This document shows, in pieces, positions 25,359 to 33,469 of a stretch of 64,000 bases of DNA. The translations under genes and the position numbers were made by a program. Numbering within the stretch: position 1 is the stretch's first letter; every line of letters begins with the position of its first letter. The notes beneath the pieces are model-generated. The model saw only the letters and a list, made by a program, of their open reading frames with translations. It did not search any database and had not been told where the DNA came from. The stretch comes from Haloflavibacter putidus (GTDB lineage Bacteria; Bacteroidota; Bacteroidia; Flavobacteriales; Flavobacteriaceae), in assembly GCF_006546625.1 (NCBI RefSeq), contig NZ_VIAR01000011.1:49023-113022 (forward strand). The letters are read 5' to 3'.

Positions 25359-26606
25359 TTAATGAAGATGTTTTTTATTATAAGTTTTTTTCTTTTTATA
25401 CCGCAATTCTCCTGTTTCAATTCCAATCGCGGTTTTTGCCAAGATGGTAAAGATAAAAGCTCCCATTGCCCAAATGCCTATGGTAACGCCAATTTCAACT
25501 CCTGTTGGCAGATATTCTGCTATTACTCCATAAGGGCCCGGAATAAAACCGGGAACGATGAGTCCGAAGCCTTTTTCAATCCAAATCGCCACAAAAAGCA
25601 TCAAGCAGCAAGCATAAAGTATTTTAAAGTTATTTCTGAATTTTCCAAAAGTCAAGATAACCGTAGCAATCACATTCAACGGAATGGCAGTCCATATCCA
25701 GGGTAATAATGCATCTTTTCCGTGTAAACCAAAGAATAGATAGTAGGCACTTTCGCTATGGTGAGTTGGGGCGTAAAATTCTTTAAATAATTCCGAAACC
25801 AACATAATCAAATTGATTTGGGCTGCAACGGTTACGATCATTGCTATTTTTTTGATGGTTTTGTCTTTTACTTCAAATGCCGTAAAATTCTTAATTACTG
25901 CCAGAACCAATATAATTAGTGCCGGTCCCGCTGCGAAAGCCGAAGCGAGGAATCGTGGCCCCAACAAAGCATTGTTCCAGAAAGGTCGCGCTTGTAAACC
26001 TTGGTAAAGGAAAGCTGTAACCAAGTGAATGGCAACCGCCCAAAATACTGATAAAATAGCGCCCGGAACGTAAATCTTGCTTTTTGCTTCTTTGCCTTGA
26101 TAATGTCTAAAAAGAATATAAAGCGGAATGGTAATGTTGATAAAGAGATAGCCATTTAACACAATTACGTCCCAAGTAAGCATAGAATTTGGAAAATTAA
26201 AAACACCAATCCCCGGGATCATATGCCAAAGTACCGATGGGCCGCCCATATCTGCCACTACAAAAGCCAAACACATTACCAATGCGGCCACGGCAAGACC
26301 TTCGCCAATTAAGACGGCTTGTTTAAAGTCGATATCTTTCAATACATACGTGGGCATAACCAACATAACCGCGGCGGCGGCAACGCCAACCAAGAAAGTG
26401 AAATTTGAAATATAAAGCCCCCAGCTTACCCGGTCTGTCAAGCCGGTTGCGCTTAAGCCTTCATCTAATTGAATGGTATAGCAATACATCCCAATCAACA
26501 TAATTAAGGTTAAGGCACCCATCCAAATGTGGTACTTTAAAGAACCTTTGGTAATGGTATCCAAACTATCAGATACCATACTTTTAAAAACTTTAAACTG
26601 ACTCAT
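25359..26606 (-). CDS. NrfD/PsrC-family integral membrane subunit
   Basis: The product has 415 residues with about nine or ten membrane helices, from YHIWMGALTLIMLIGMY to IGIWAMGAFIFTILAKTAI. The NrfD/PsrC fold includes the quinol-site region WGLYISNFTFLVGVAAAAVM. NrfD proteins exchange electrons between menaquinone and a periplasmic FeS subunit. It follows the ferredoxin-like gene by 71 nt and is the last gene of a four-gene electron-transfer operon. Similar subunits occur in alternative complex III, Psr and Nrf systems; the partner enzyme here is not determined. Confidence 0.88.
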   Translation of the reverse strand: MSQFKVFKSMVSDSLDTITKGSLKYHIWMGALTLIMLIGMYCYTIQLDEGLSATGLTDRVSWGLYISNFTFLVGVAAAAVMLVMPTYVLKDIDFKQAVLIGEGLAVAALVMCLAFVVADMGGPSVLWHMIPGIGVFNFPNSMLTWDVIVLNGYLFINITIPLYILFRHYQGKEAKSKIYVPGAILSVFWAVAIHLVTAFLYQGLQARPFWNNALLGPRFLASAFAAGPALIILVLAVIKNFTAFEVKDKTIKKIAMIVTVAAQINLIMLVSELFKEFYAPTHHSESAYYLFFGLHGKDALLPWIWTAIPLNVIATVILTFGKFRNNFKILYACCLMLFVAIWIEKGFGLIVPGFIPGPYGVIAEYLPTGVEIGVTIGIWAMGAFIFTILAKTAIGIETGELRYKKKKTYNKKHLH

Positions 26607-26677
26607 TTTTTTTCGTTTTAAATCAAATGATTGGTATTGCTATTTTCTTTACTGAAATAATAGAGATTGGTAACATG

Positions 26678-27799
26678 CTAATCCATAAAGTACCAGAACT
26701 TTGGTTCGGTTCCCAAGTCTTCTTTCAGTCTAAATACTTTTTTGTTTTCCAACACCCATCTAATGGGACTGTTGGGGTCTAAAAGGTTTCCAAAAATTCT
26801 CGCACCGGTAGGGCAGGCTTCTACACAAGCCGGGTTTTTGCCTTTTCGGGAACGTTGTACACAAAAAGTACATTTTTCCACGACGCCTTTTTTGCGCATC
26901 CTATTTCCCAAATAATGTTGGTTTTTATTAACCTCATTTTCCGGCACCGTTGGTTTGCTCCAATTAAAACGTCTGCCGTCATAAGGGCAAGCGGCCATAC
27001 AGTAACGACAACCAACACACCAATCGTAATCAACCACTACCAATCCATCTTCTTCTTTCCATGTGGCTTGCACTGGGCAAACATCAACACAAGGCGGATC
27101 ATCGCAATGAAAACATTGAGTACCCATATAAAAATGGCCTTCTGCAGGAACTTCGTGGTAGTAATTATCATCGGCTTCATCAAATTTAAAGCCTTTGCCG
27201 TCTTTCATCTCATGAATGCGGATATATTGCATCTCCGAATCGCGATCCTGATTGTTTTCTTCTACACAGGCCGTTACGCAATTCATATACCCTTGACATT
27301 TCGAAATGTTAAACGCATAGCCATACAGTACATCTTCTTTGGCATTTTCTGCAGTCATATTAATACTCCTGCCATTTCGCAACTCATACGAGCGCATTAA
27401 CCGATTTATGGTAGCTTGTTTTTCTTCATCGGTCATCAGCTTATAATTTCCTTTAAACTGTTCTTCCCAATCTATTTGGGCTTTTTCTGCTGTCTCTTCG
27501 CCAGCGGTTATACTACAAGAGGTAGAAACTGCTCCAGCCCCTATAAGTAGGCTAGCCGTTAATTTTTTAAATGCTGTTCGTCGGTCCATCTTAACATCAA
27601 AAACCTGTTCAAAACCGTCTCTGTGTCGTTCTTCTCCAATAGATGCGTTAATAGCGGCTTCATAAAACTCGTCTGCACTGAGTTCTTCCTTTTTACTATT
27701 GCAAGAGTTTTCTGTTTTCCCACAACCACAGGAACCGGATTTTTCTTTTTTTCTATTTAGACCTATATCTAAAGAATACCATTTTTTGTCTTTGCTCAT
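26678..27799 (-). CDS. Periplasmic 4Fe-4S ferredoxin-type subunit with internal Tat-like signal
   Basis: The 373-residue product starts with about 70 cytoplasmic-looking residues including a Cys cluster (GSCGCGKTENSC). A Tat-like signal (DRRTAFKKLTASLLIGAGAV, then STSC) follows near residues 76-100, a layout known from the TAT-variant ActB of alternative complex III. The FeS domain has Cys groups CQGYMNCVTAC, CFHCDDPPCVDVC, CVGCRYCMAAC and CTFC...ACVEAC. The first group has Tyr where the second Cys normally is. It would wire the NrfD subunit to the two cytochromes. No catalytic molybdopterin region is fused to it. Confidence 0.88.
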   Translation of the reverse strand: MSKDKKWYSLDIGLNRKKEKSGSCGCGKTENSCNSKKEELSADEFYEAAINASIGEERHRDGFEQVFDVKMDRRTAFKKLTASLLIGAGAVSTSCSITAGEETAEKAQIDWEEQFKGNYKLMTDEEKQATINRLMRSYELRNGRSINMTAENAKEDVLYGYAFNISKCQGYMNCVTACVEENNQDRDSEMQYIRIHEMKDGKGFKFDEADDNYYHEVPAEGHFYMGTQCFHCDDPPCVDVCPVQATWKEEDGLVVVDYDWCVGCRYCMAACPYDGRRFNWSKPTVPENEVNKNQHYLGNRMRKKGVVEKCTFCVQRSRKGKNPACVEACPTGARIFGNLLDPNSPIRWVLENKKVFRLKEDLGTEPKFWYFMD

Positions 27800-27809
27800 C
27801 TTCTTGTCT

Positions 27810-28445
27810 TTAATGATCTATACCTTCGTTTCGTTCTTTGGCCTTTTGTGTGTTGTATTGCACCGGCCATCTTTTGTCAAATCCGGGATCGTGCGGATTG
27901 TGACAATTAACACACGTGATGGAAGCCCTTGGAGGCGCCCAACCCGCTACTTTTTTTCCATGTGCTCCGCCTTTCCAATCTTTAAACTGACTGGAATGGC
28001 ATTGGGCGCATAACTTATGACTTAGGTTAAAATCTACTTTTTTATCGGTTAAGGTTCTTAGCTCGTTCATATTATCTGGACTGTGGCAAGTAGTACAGTC
28101 CATAGTTTCTGTTTGCGCATGATTAATTTTTATATCCCAGTGTGCTTTCTGTCCAACATCACTTTTCATTCGTGATAAAGGTTTGCTATGGCACTCAATG
28201 CAAGCAAAAGATGTAATTTGACTTTTTCTTTCCGGAATTAAAAAGGTGTATTCTCCTTCGGTAATTTTGATAAGTTCTGTTCCTCTTAACAATTCTTCCG
28301 AAGACAAATCGCCGTGGTAATCTTTTTCTACTTCTTCAGCTTCAATTCTTTCGATAACTGAATGGTACTCTCCCTCTTTTTTACACGAGCTTAAGACCAC
28401 TGTCAAAAAAATCATCAAATAATATAATGGGATTTTATTTTTCAT
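27810..28445 (-). CDS. Tetraheme cytochrome c lipoprotein
   Basis: The 211-residue product has a lipoprotein signal (FLTVVLSSC, Cys at about 21) and four haem-binding motifs: CIECH, CTTCH, CAQCH and CVNCH. Additional His residues (AHWDIKINHAQ, SHKLC, GGAHGKK) can serve as distal ligands. It should be anchored to a periplasm-facing membrane. It overlaps the start of the next cytochrome by 11 nt (stop side) and precedes the FeS gene by 10 nt, so all are one operon. The protein belongs to the general multihaem c3/c7-like class; its redox partner is inferred. Confidence 0.88.
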   Translation of the reverse strand: MKNKIPLYYLMIFLTVVLSSCKKEGEYHSVIERIEAEEVEKDYHGDLSSEELLRGTELIKITEGEYTFLIPERKSQITSFACIECHSKPLSRMKSDVGQKAHWDIKINHAQTETMDCTTCHSPDNMNELRTLTDKKVDFNLSHKLCAQCHSSQFKDWKGGAHGKKVAGWAPPRASITCVNCHNPHDPGFDKRWPVQYNTQKAKERNEGIDH

Positions 28446-29154
28446 AAAGCTTATCGAATTGTCTTTGAAAATTGCTTGTATTTATTTCGGGTTGCTGCGG
28501 TGTTACTGGTAAATGACACTGTCTGCAGTTTACCCTATTGGGGTGGGTTGTCCTTATCTCTTTGGGAGCACTAGGACCTGCGTGGCAGGAAATACAACTT
28601 TCGCGCATTTGCAATTGGTGTGGAATCATAGGCGGACCGCCCGGAAAAGCATTATTGGCGCCTTCGCCTACTTTAGGAGGCTCTGGCTTACTATAAGCAA
28701 AAGATGTAAAAGTGCTAGTGGTCTTTTCGGCTACGTGACATTGCCGGCAGTTTATCATTTCCGGATGTGGCGTGATGGGAGCATAGGCATCAAATTTTGG
28801 AACAAAACCACCTTTTTTATGACATTGTATGCAGGTGTTGCCGCCCAAGCTTCGCTCATTTTTCACTGGGTGCGGAATGCTTGGCGGAGCTCCCAAATAG
28901 GCTCTGTTGGTGTAATATTCATCTAAAGAACGTTGATGCTCTTCGTCTATTGGCATCTTTAAGTAATCCATTGCATCTGCATTTTCAAACCTATCAAAAA
29001 CACCACGTTCTTTAGGAATATGATAGTCTGAAGGTGCTTCTATAAGCGGGGTGTATGCATCTTCGGTTCCTTCCCAGTAGCTATAGTTCCATACAATAAT
29101 GAAGGCTATAAAAATGAGCACAAAAAATGATATGATTCCAAGTCGCTTTTTCAT
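28435..29154 (-). CDS. NapB-like tetraheme cytochrome with internal duplication
   Basis: The 239-residue protein has an N-terminal membrane anchor (ISFFVLIFIAFIIVWNY) and two tandem NapB-like halves. The first half reads GAPPSIPH, CIQCHKKGG, TPHPEMINCRQCH; the second GGPPMIPH, CISCHAG, THPNRVNCRQCHLP. Each half has the PPxIPH block and two CxxCH haem sites with the intervening His ligand, as in the dihaem NapB of periplasmic nitrate reductase. NapB is normally about 150 residues with two haems. This is the first gene of the operon, and its upstream region is a truncated moaD on the other strand. Confidence 0.85.
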   Translation of the reverse strand: MKKRLGIISFFVLIFIAFIIVWNYSYWEGTEDAYTPLIEAPSDYHIPKERGVFDRFENADAMDYLKMPIDEEHQRSLDEYYTNRAYLGAPPSIPHPVKNERSLGGNTCIQCHKKGGFVPKFDAYAPITPHPEMINCRQCHVAEKTTSTFTSFAYSKPEPPKVGEGANNAFPGGPPMIPHQLQMRESCISCHAGPSAPKEIRTTHPNRVNCRQCHLPVTPQQPEINTSNFQRQFDKLYEK

Positions 29155-29157
29155 AGC

Positions 29158-29358
29158 TATACTTTTTCTACTTGCACTTCAGAAAAACTGGAAGTTTCAA
29201 AGATTTCCGTAGCGGAATTGAAACAAAATTTATTCGAAAAATATCCTGAATTGCAACAAAAAGATTTTAAGATAGCCCAAAATCAAGAGTTGGTAAGCGA
29301 TGAAACTTTGCTTACAGGGCAGGAAATCGCAGTCTTGCCTCCTTTTGCGGGCGGATGA
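29158..29358 (+). pseudogene. moaD: moaD remnant lacking its N-terminus
   Basis: The open frame before moeB translates to a clear MoaD C-terminus: KISVAELKQNLFEKYPEL, later GQEIAVLPPFAGG, with the Gly-Gly end that receives sulfur. MoaD proteins are about 80 residues; here only about 60 remain, and upstream the frame reaches a stop at 29128-29130 with no ATG, GTG or TTG ahead of the fold. The first ten or so conserved residues of strand 1 are missing. Its TGA overlaps the moeB ATG (ATGA). The break coincides with the start of the divergent cytochrome gene, so a rearrangement is inferred. Confidence 0.7.
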
Positions 29359-30476
29359 TTAAAATAGAAAAAGTGGAAAGATATAAAAGACATGTTCTTT
29401 TTAAAGAAATTGGCGAAGCCGGACAGGCGAAAATCAGTGCTGCAAAAGTGCTGGTAATCGGTGCCGGCGGTTTGGGCTGTCCGGTGCTGCAATATCTGGC
29501 TGCCGCCGGAATTGGCAAACTCGGGATTGTGGATTTTGATCTAGTTGAAGAATCCAATTTGCAGCGGCAGGTGCTTTTTGATACGGCTTCTATTGGGAAA
29601 AATAAAGCGGAAACGGCCAGGGAAATACTTTTGGCCCTCAATCCAAATATCGACATCCAGGCTTATCCGGAAAAATTGACGCCAAAGAATGTTGAGCGCA
29701 TTTTTCAAGATTATGAAATAGTTGTCGATGCCACCGATAATTTCCCCGTGCGCTACCTCATCAACGACGCTTGTGTGGTTTTCAACAAACCGCTGGTGTA
29801 TGGTGCCATTTACAAGTTTGAAGGTCAGGTTACGGTTTTCAATTTCCAAAATGGGCCCACGTATCGCTGCTTATTTTCGGAGCCGCCAAAAAAGGATGCC
29901 GTTCCCAATTGTGCAGAGATTGGCGTTTTAGGGGTGTTACCGGGCATTATCGGGACGATGCAAGCAACCGAAGTACTTAAAATCATTCTCGGAATTGGAA
30001 AACCACTTTCAGGAAAACTGTTTTGTTTCAATACCCTGACGAACCAATCTGCTTCAATCGGAATTAAAAAAAATGCTTCCGTCGTAGCGGAAATTAAAGC
30101 TCGTGGTTTGAATTTTGAAAGTTATGAAGAAGCTTCATTTTGCGGTCAACCTATTTCAGAAATCGATTTGCAACAGCTTTCTTCTAAAGAGAACTTACAA
30201 TTTATAGATGTTCGAGAGTTAACCGAAATGCCGCGAATCGAAAACGAAAATTTATTGGAAATTCCACTTTCCGGCTTGACCGAAAATTTGTGGCTTATTT
30301 CCAAAGAAAAGAAAAAAGTGATTTTCTGCCAAACGGGAATCCGTAGTAAAACGGCGGTTTCCCTGTTACAAGCACAGCAGTTTACCGATTGCCATAGCTT
30401 AAAAAATGGCGTTGCCGCTTTTCAGCAAAAACAGAAAGAAAACACTACTGAAAACCAGATTGAAAAAACTAATTAG
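29355..30476 (+). CDS. moeB: MoeB/ThiF-type MoaD adenylyltransferase with rhodanese domain
   Basis: The 373-residue product has an E1-like adenylation domain: VIGAGGLGCPVLQYLAAAGIG, DFDLVEESNLQRQ, DATDNFPVRYLIND and the RCLFSEPP / PNCAEIGVLG region. A C-terminal rhodanese domain (about 280-365) has active-site Cys in FCQTGIRSK. The enzyme activates the C-terminal Gly of MoaD with ATP. The distal CxxC zinc pair of E. coli MoeB is not visible; the stretch reads LFCFNTLTNQSAS. It is translationally coupled to the truncated moaD and 13 nt before moaE. Confidence 0.9.
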   Translation: MIKIEKVERYKRHVLFKEIGEAGQAKISAAKVLVIGAGGLGCPVLQYLAAAGIGKLGIVDFDLVEESNLQRQVLFDTASIGKNKAETAREILLALNPNIDIQAYPEKLTPKNVERIFQDYEIVVDATDNFPVRYLINDACVVFNKPLVYGAIYKFEGQVTVFNFQNGPTYRCLFSEPPKKDAVPNCAEIGVLGVLPGIIGTMQATEVLKIILGIGKPLSGKLFCFNTLTNQSASIGIKKNASVVAEIKARGLNFESYEEASFCGQPISEIDLQQLSSKENLQFIDVRELTEMPRIENENLLEIPLSGLTENLWLISKEKKKVIFCQTGIRSKTAVSLLQAQQFTDCHSLKNGVAAFQQKQKENTTENQIEKTN

Positions 30477-30489
30477 AACAAAATAAGAG

Positions 30490-30930
30490 ATGAAAAAAAC
30501 CTATAAAAATGTATTTAAGGAAGGCGCGATTGCTTCGGAATTTATAGCGAATTCAATTGCGAAACACCAATCGAAAACCGGTATTGGCGCCCACAATATT
30601 TTTCTGGGACAGGTGCGTGCCGATGAAATTGACGGCAAAAGCGTTGCAGCCATTGAATATTCGGCGTACGAAGAAATGGTCAATAAAAAATTCCACGAAA
30701 TACGCGAAGCAACTTTTGAAGCTTTCAACCTAACTTGTATGCACATTTATCACAGTTTGGGAACGGTAAAAACCGGCGAAATCTGCTTGTTCGTATTCGT
30801 TTCCTCGCCAAGAAGGAAAGAGGTTTTTAAAGCCCTGGAATTTGTAGTGGAAAAAATAAAAGCAGAAGTCCCCGTTTTCGGAAAAGAGGTTTTTGAAGAT
30901 GAAACGCATCAATGGAAAGTAAACAGTTGA
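30490..30930 (+). CDS. moaE: Molybdopterin synthase catalytic subunit
   Basis: The 146-residue protein is MoaE: GAHNIFLGQVRADEIDG, IEYSAYEEMVNKKF, HIYHSLGTVKTGE, VSSPRRKEVFKALEFVVEKIKAEVPVFGKEVFED. The Arg of GQVR and the conserved Lys residues in KIKAEVPVFGKE bind precursor Z and react with MoaD thiocarboxylate. It forms a heterotetramer with MoaD, which is truncated here, so the complex needs a MoaD encoded elsewhere. The gene appears intact. Confidence 0.93.
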   Translation: MKKTYKNVFKEGAIASEFIANSIAKHQSKTGIGAHNIFLGQVRADEIDGKSVAAIEYSAYEEMVNKKFHEIREATFEAFNLTCMHIYHSLGTVKTGEICLFVFVSSPRRKEVFKALEFVVEKIKAEVPVFGKEVFEDETHQWKVNS

Positions 30931-30981
30931 TTATTTTATAATGATTATTGACTATTGATTAGTTATTATTAGGAATATTTT

Positions 30982-31329
30982 ATGAAGGAGCAACTTAAAA
31001 AAAGAACGAAAAGCTTTGCACATGAGTGTGTAAAATTAACGGCATTTTTACCGAATACCTATGTTGCCAATCATATTAAAAAACAGTTAATCCGTTGCGC
31101 AACCTCTGTGGCCGCAAACTATAGGGCAGTTTGTCTTGCTCAATCTAAACCGAGTTTTATTGCAAAACTAAGTATTGTAATAGAAGAAGTGGACGAGGCA
31201 AATTTTTGGTTGGAATTTGCAGTAGATGAGCGTTTAATTTCAAAAGAAAAAATTAAATCATTACTAAATGAATCAAGAGAACTAACATCCATTTTTATAG
31301 CGTCCAGAAAAACACTTAAAAACAGATAG
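30982..31329 (+). CDS. Four-helix-bundle protein (S23/IVP family)
   Basis: The 115-residue all-helical product carries the S23 family hallmarks: FAHECVKLTAFLP, QLIRCATSVAANYRAVCLAQS, FIAKLSIVIEEVDEANFWLE, and a final helix ELTSIFIASRKTL. Members were first seen inside 23S rRNA intervening sequences, and others are scattered singly in Bacteroidota genomes; no biochemical function is established. It sits between moaE and the moaC-moaB gene, interrupting the molybdenum-cofactor operon, so it looks like a later insertion. Confidence 0.9.
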   Translation: MKEQLKKRTKSFAHECVKLTAFLPNTYVANHIKKQLIRCATSVAANYRAVCLAQSKPSFIAKLSIVIEEVDEANFWLEFAVDERLISKEKIKSLLNESRELTSIFIASRKTLKNR

Positions 31330-31404
31330 TTAAGATATCAGAATCAAACGTGATTTGGCAATTTAAAATAGAAAATAATCATTAATAAATAGAAAATCAA
31401 AAGA

Positions 31405-32314
31405 ATGGTAGATATTACACATAAGAACAATACTTTGAGAACTGCAACTGCGCAGGCCATTGTGAAAGTTGGCAATGCAAAGACGATCGGCGATTAAAAA
31501 TAAAACCGTCCCAAAAGGCGATGTGTTTGCGATGAGCAAGGCCGCCGGACTTTTGGGCGTAAAGAAAACCCCTGATTTACTGCCCGATTGCCATCCGTTG
31601 CCCATAGAATTTACCGGAATTGAATATGAAATCGATGGATTGGAAATCAAAGTATTGGTAAGCGTAAAAACCATTTACAAAACCGGCGTGGAAGTAGAAG
31701 CCATGCACGGCGCCAGCATTGTAGCGCTGAATATGTATGATATGCTGAAACCCATAGACAAAGAAATCGAAATTCAAAACATCAAATTATTAAAGAAAAA
31801 AGGCGGGAAATCGAGTTTTAAGGATAAGTTTCAACGCGATTTAAAAGCCGTGGTCATTGTTTGTTCCGATACTATTTCCGAAGGAAAAAAAGAGGATAAA
31901 GCCGGAAAAGCGATTATTGCGAAATTGGAGGAGTGTGAAGTGGCAATTCAGGATTATATCGTAATTCCCGATGAAAAAGAGTTGATTCAGGAAAAAGCTA
32001 AATTTTACCAAAAAAATGGCGCCGATATGATTATTTATACCGGCGGAACAGGTCTTTCGCAACGTGATGTAACTCCTGAAGCCTTAAAACCACTTTTAGA
32101 CCGAAATATCCCCGGAATAGAGGAAGCCATAAGAAAATACGGCCAGGACCGTACGCCTTACGCCATGCTTTCCCGAAGCATTGCCGGCACTATAAAAAAC
32201 ACCCTGGTTTTGGCCTTACCGGGCTCGACAAACGGCGCGCGGGAATCGATGGACGCAATTTTCCCCGCAATTTTGCACGTTTTTAAGATTTTAAAAGGTG
32301 CACGACACGATTAA
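31405..32314 (+). pseudogene. moaCB: Bifunctional moaC-moaB gene broken by a frameshift
   Basis: The ATG at 31405 opens MoaC (VDITHKNNTLRTATAQAIVK...) but stops at a TAA after 30 codons. The +1 frame then continues as AIKNKTVPKGDVF, LLPDCHPLPIEF, VEVEAMHGASIVALNMYDMLK (MoaC). A MoaB/MogA domain follows: VIVCSDTIS, IYTGGTGLSQRD, ALPGSTNGARESMDAI. Such MoaC-MoaB fusions are normal in Bacteroidota. A loss of two bases, or gain of one, near 31489 explains the break. The downstream frame has its own ATG at 31469, but that product would lack the MoaC N-terminus. Sequencing error is possible. Confidence 0.75.
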
Positions 32315-32315
32315 T

Positions 32316-33332
32316 ATGAAAAAAAATATGACGAAGCAAAAAAACATACTTACCGATAATTTTGGGCGAAAACATACGTATTTGCGCATTTCGTTAACCG
32401 AATTGTGCAATTTGCGCTGCACGTATTGTATGCCGGCAGGTGGCATTCAGCTTTCGCCCAAGTCGCATATTATGACGTATGAAGAAATTTATACCATTGC
32501 AAAAAAGTTTGTGGAAAATGGTGTGACCAAAATCCGTTTAACGGGTGGCGAACCTTTGGTTAGGAAAGACGCGGGTTTGATTATGGAAAAATTAGCCTCC
32601 CTTCCGGTGGAACTTGGCATTACCACCAATGGGGTGATTATAGATCGGTTTATAGAGCAATTTAAGCAATTGGGCATCAATAAAATAAATGTAAGTCTAG
32701 ATTCTTTGGACGCTGAGAAGAATAAATTGATTACACGCAGAGGTTATTTCACGAAAGTGTATAACAACATTCAATTATTGCTGAAAGAAGGTTATGAAGT
32801 AAAACTGAACTGCGTTTTTATGAAAGGTCTAAATGAAGACGAAATCATCAATTTTATCGAATTGACAAAACACCAAAAGTTGCAAATCCGTTTTATCGAG
32901 TTTATGCCTTTTGACGGTAATAAATGGAATATGGAAAAATTGGTTTCTTTGGAAGAAATTTTAAAGAAAGTAAACGAGAATTATTCAGCAGAAAGTTTTT
33001 TACGATTACAGGACGAGCCCAACGATACCGCCAAAAACTACCGGATAAAAGGTTATGCGGGAAGTTTTGCGGTGATTAGTTCGGTTACCAATCCGTTTTG
33101 CGATAGTTGCAACCGCATTCGGCTTACGGCCAACGGGCAGCTCAAAAACTGTTTGTTTTCTACTTCAGAATCTGATTTGCTCACGCCTTTGCGCGCCGGC
33201 AAACCCATAGCCCCGGTTATTGAAAAAGTTGTTGGCGTAAAGAAAAAAATCCGTAACGGGATGGAAAGTCTGGAAAAATTCAAAGACCCAAAATCGCATA
33301 ACAATAGGAGTATGATTGCTATTGGGGGATAG
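32316..33332 (+). CDS. moaA: GTP 3',8-cyclase (radical SAM MoaA)
   Basis: The product has 338 residues from the ATG at 32316, 1 nt past the moaCB stop; a GTG at 32298 would overlap it. The radical-SAM cluster is CNLRCTYCMP near residue 30, followed by RLTGGEPLVRKD, TNGV and NVSLDSLD. The C-terminal cluster uses CDSCNRIRLTANGQLKNC. The protein ends in Gly-Gly, needed for activity in MoaA. It converts GTP to 3',8-cyclo-GTP, the step before MoaC. It appears intact although moaC is broken. Confidence 0.93.
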   Translation: MKKNMTKQKNILTDNFGRKHTYLRISLTELCNLRCTYCMPAGGIQLSPKSHIMTYEEIYTIAKKFVENGVTKIRLTGGEPLVRKDAGLIMEKLASLPVELGITTNGVIIDRFIEQFKQLGINKINVSLDSLDAEKNKLITRRGYFTKVYNNIQLLLKEGYEVKLNCVFMKGLNEDEIINFIELTKHQKLQIRFIEFMPFDGNKWNMEKLVSLEEILKKVNENYSAESFLRLQDEPNDTAKNYRIKGYAGSFAVISSVTNPFCDSCNRIRLTANGQLKNCLFSTSESDLLTPLRAGKPIAPVIEKVVGVKKKIRNGMESLEKFKDPKSHNNRSMIAIGG

Positions 33333-33469
33333 TTTAACAGCTATAAATAAATAGGTTAGTCGGCAGTCGCAGTGAGCAGCAAACTAAAAAACTCGCAAAA
33401 TTTGAATCAATTATTTTCCAAAAGCTAAAACTAGATAAGTTTTAATTGTCTTGTGTCCAATAAAAATTC

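Noticed and set aside
25266..25706. 146-codon plus-strand frame under the NrfD gene
   Set aside because: It is the antisense of a strong membrane-protein gene, and its composition is that of a shadow frame.
26855..27400. 181-codon plus-strand frame under the FeS subunit
   Set aside because: Antisense shadow of a protein with clear cysteine motifs; no signal or domain of its own.
31469..31500. Programmed +1 frameshift in moaCB (GAT TAA A)
   Set aside because: The site resembles a slippery stop only loosely, there is no stimulatory element, and moaC-moaB fusions are normally uninterrupted. Mutation or sequencing error is simpler.
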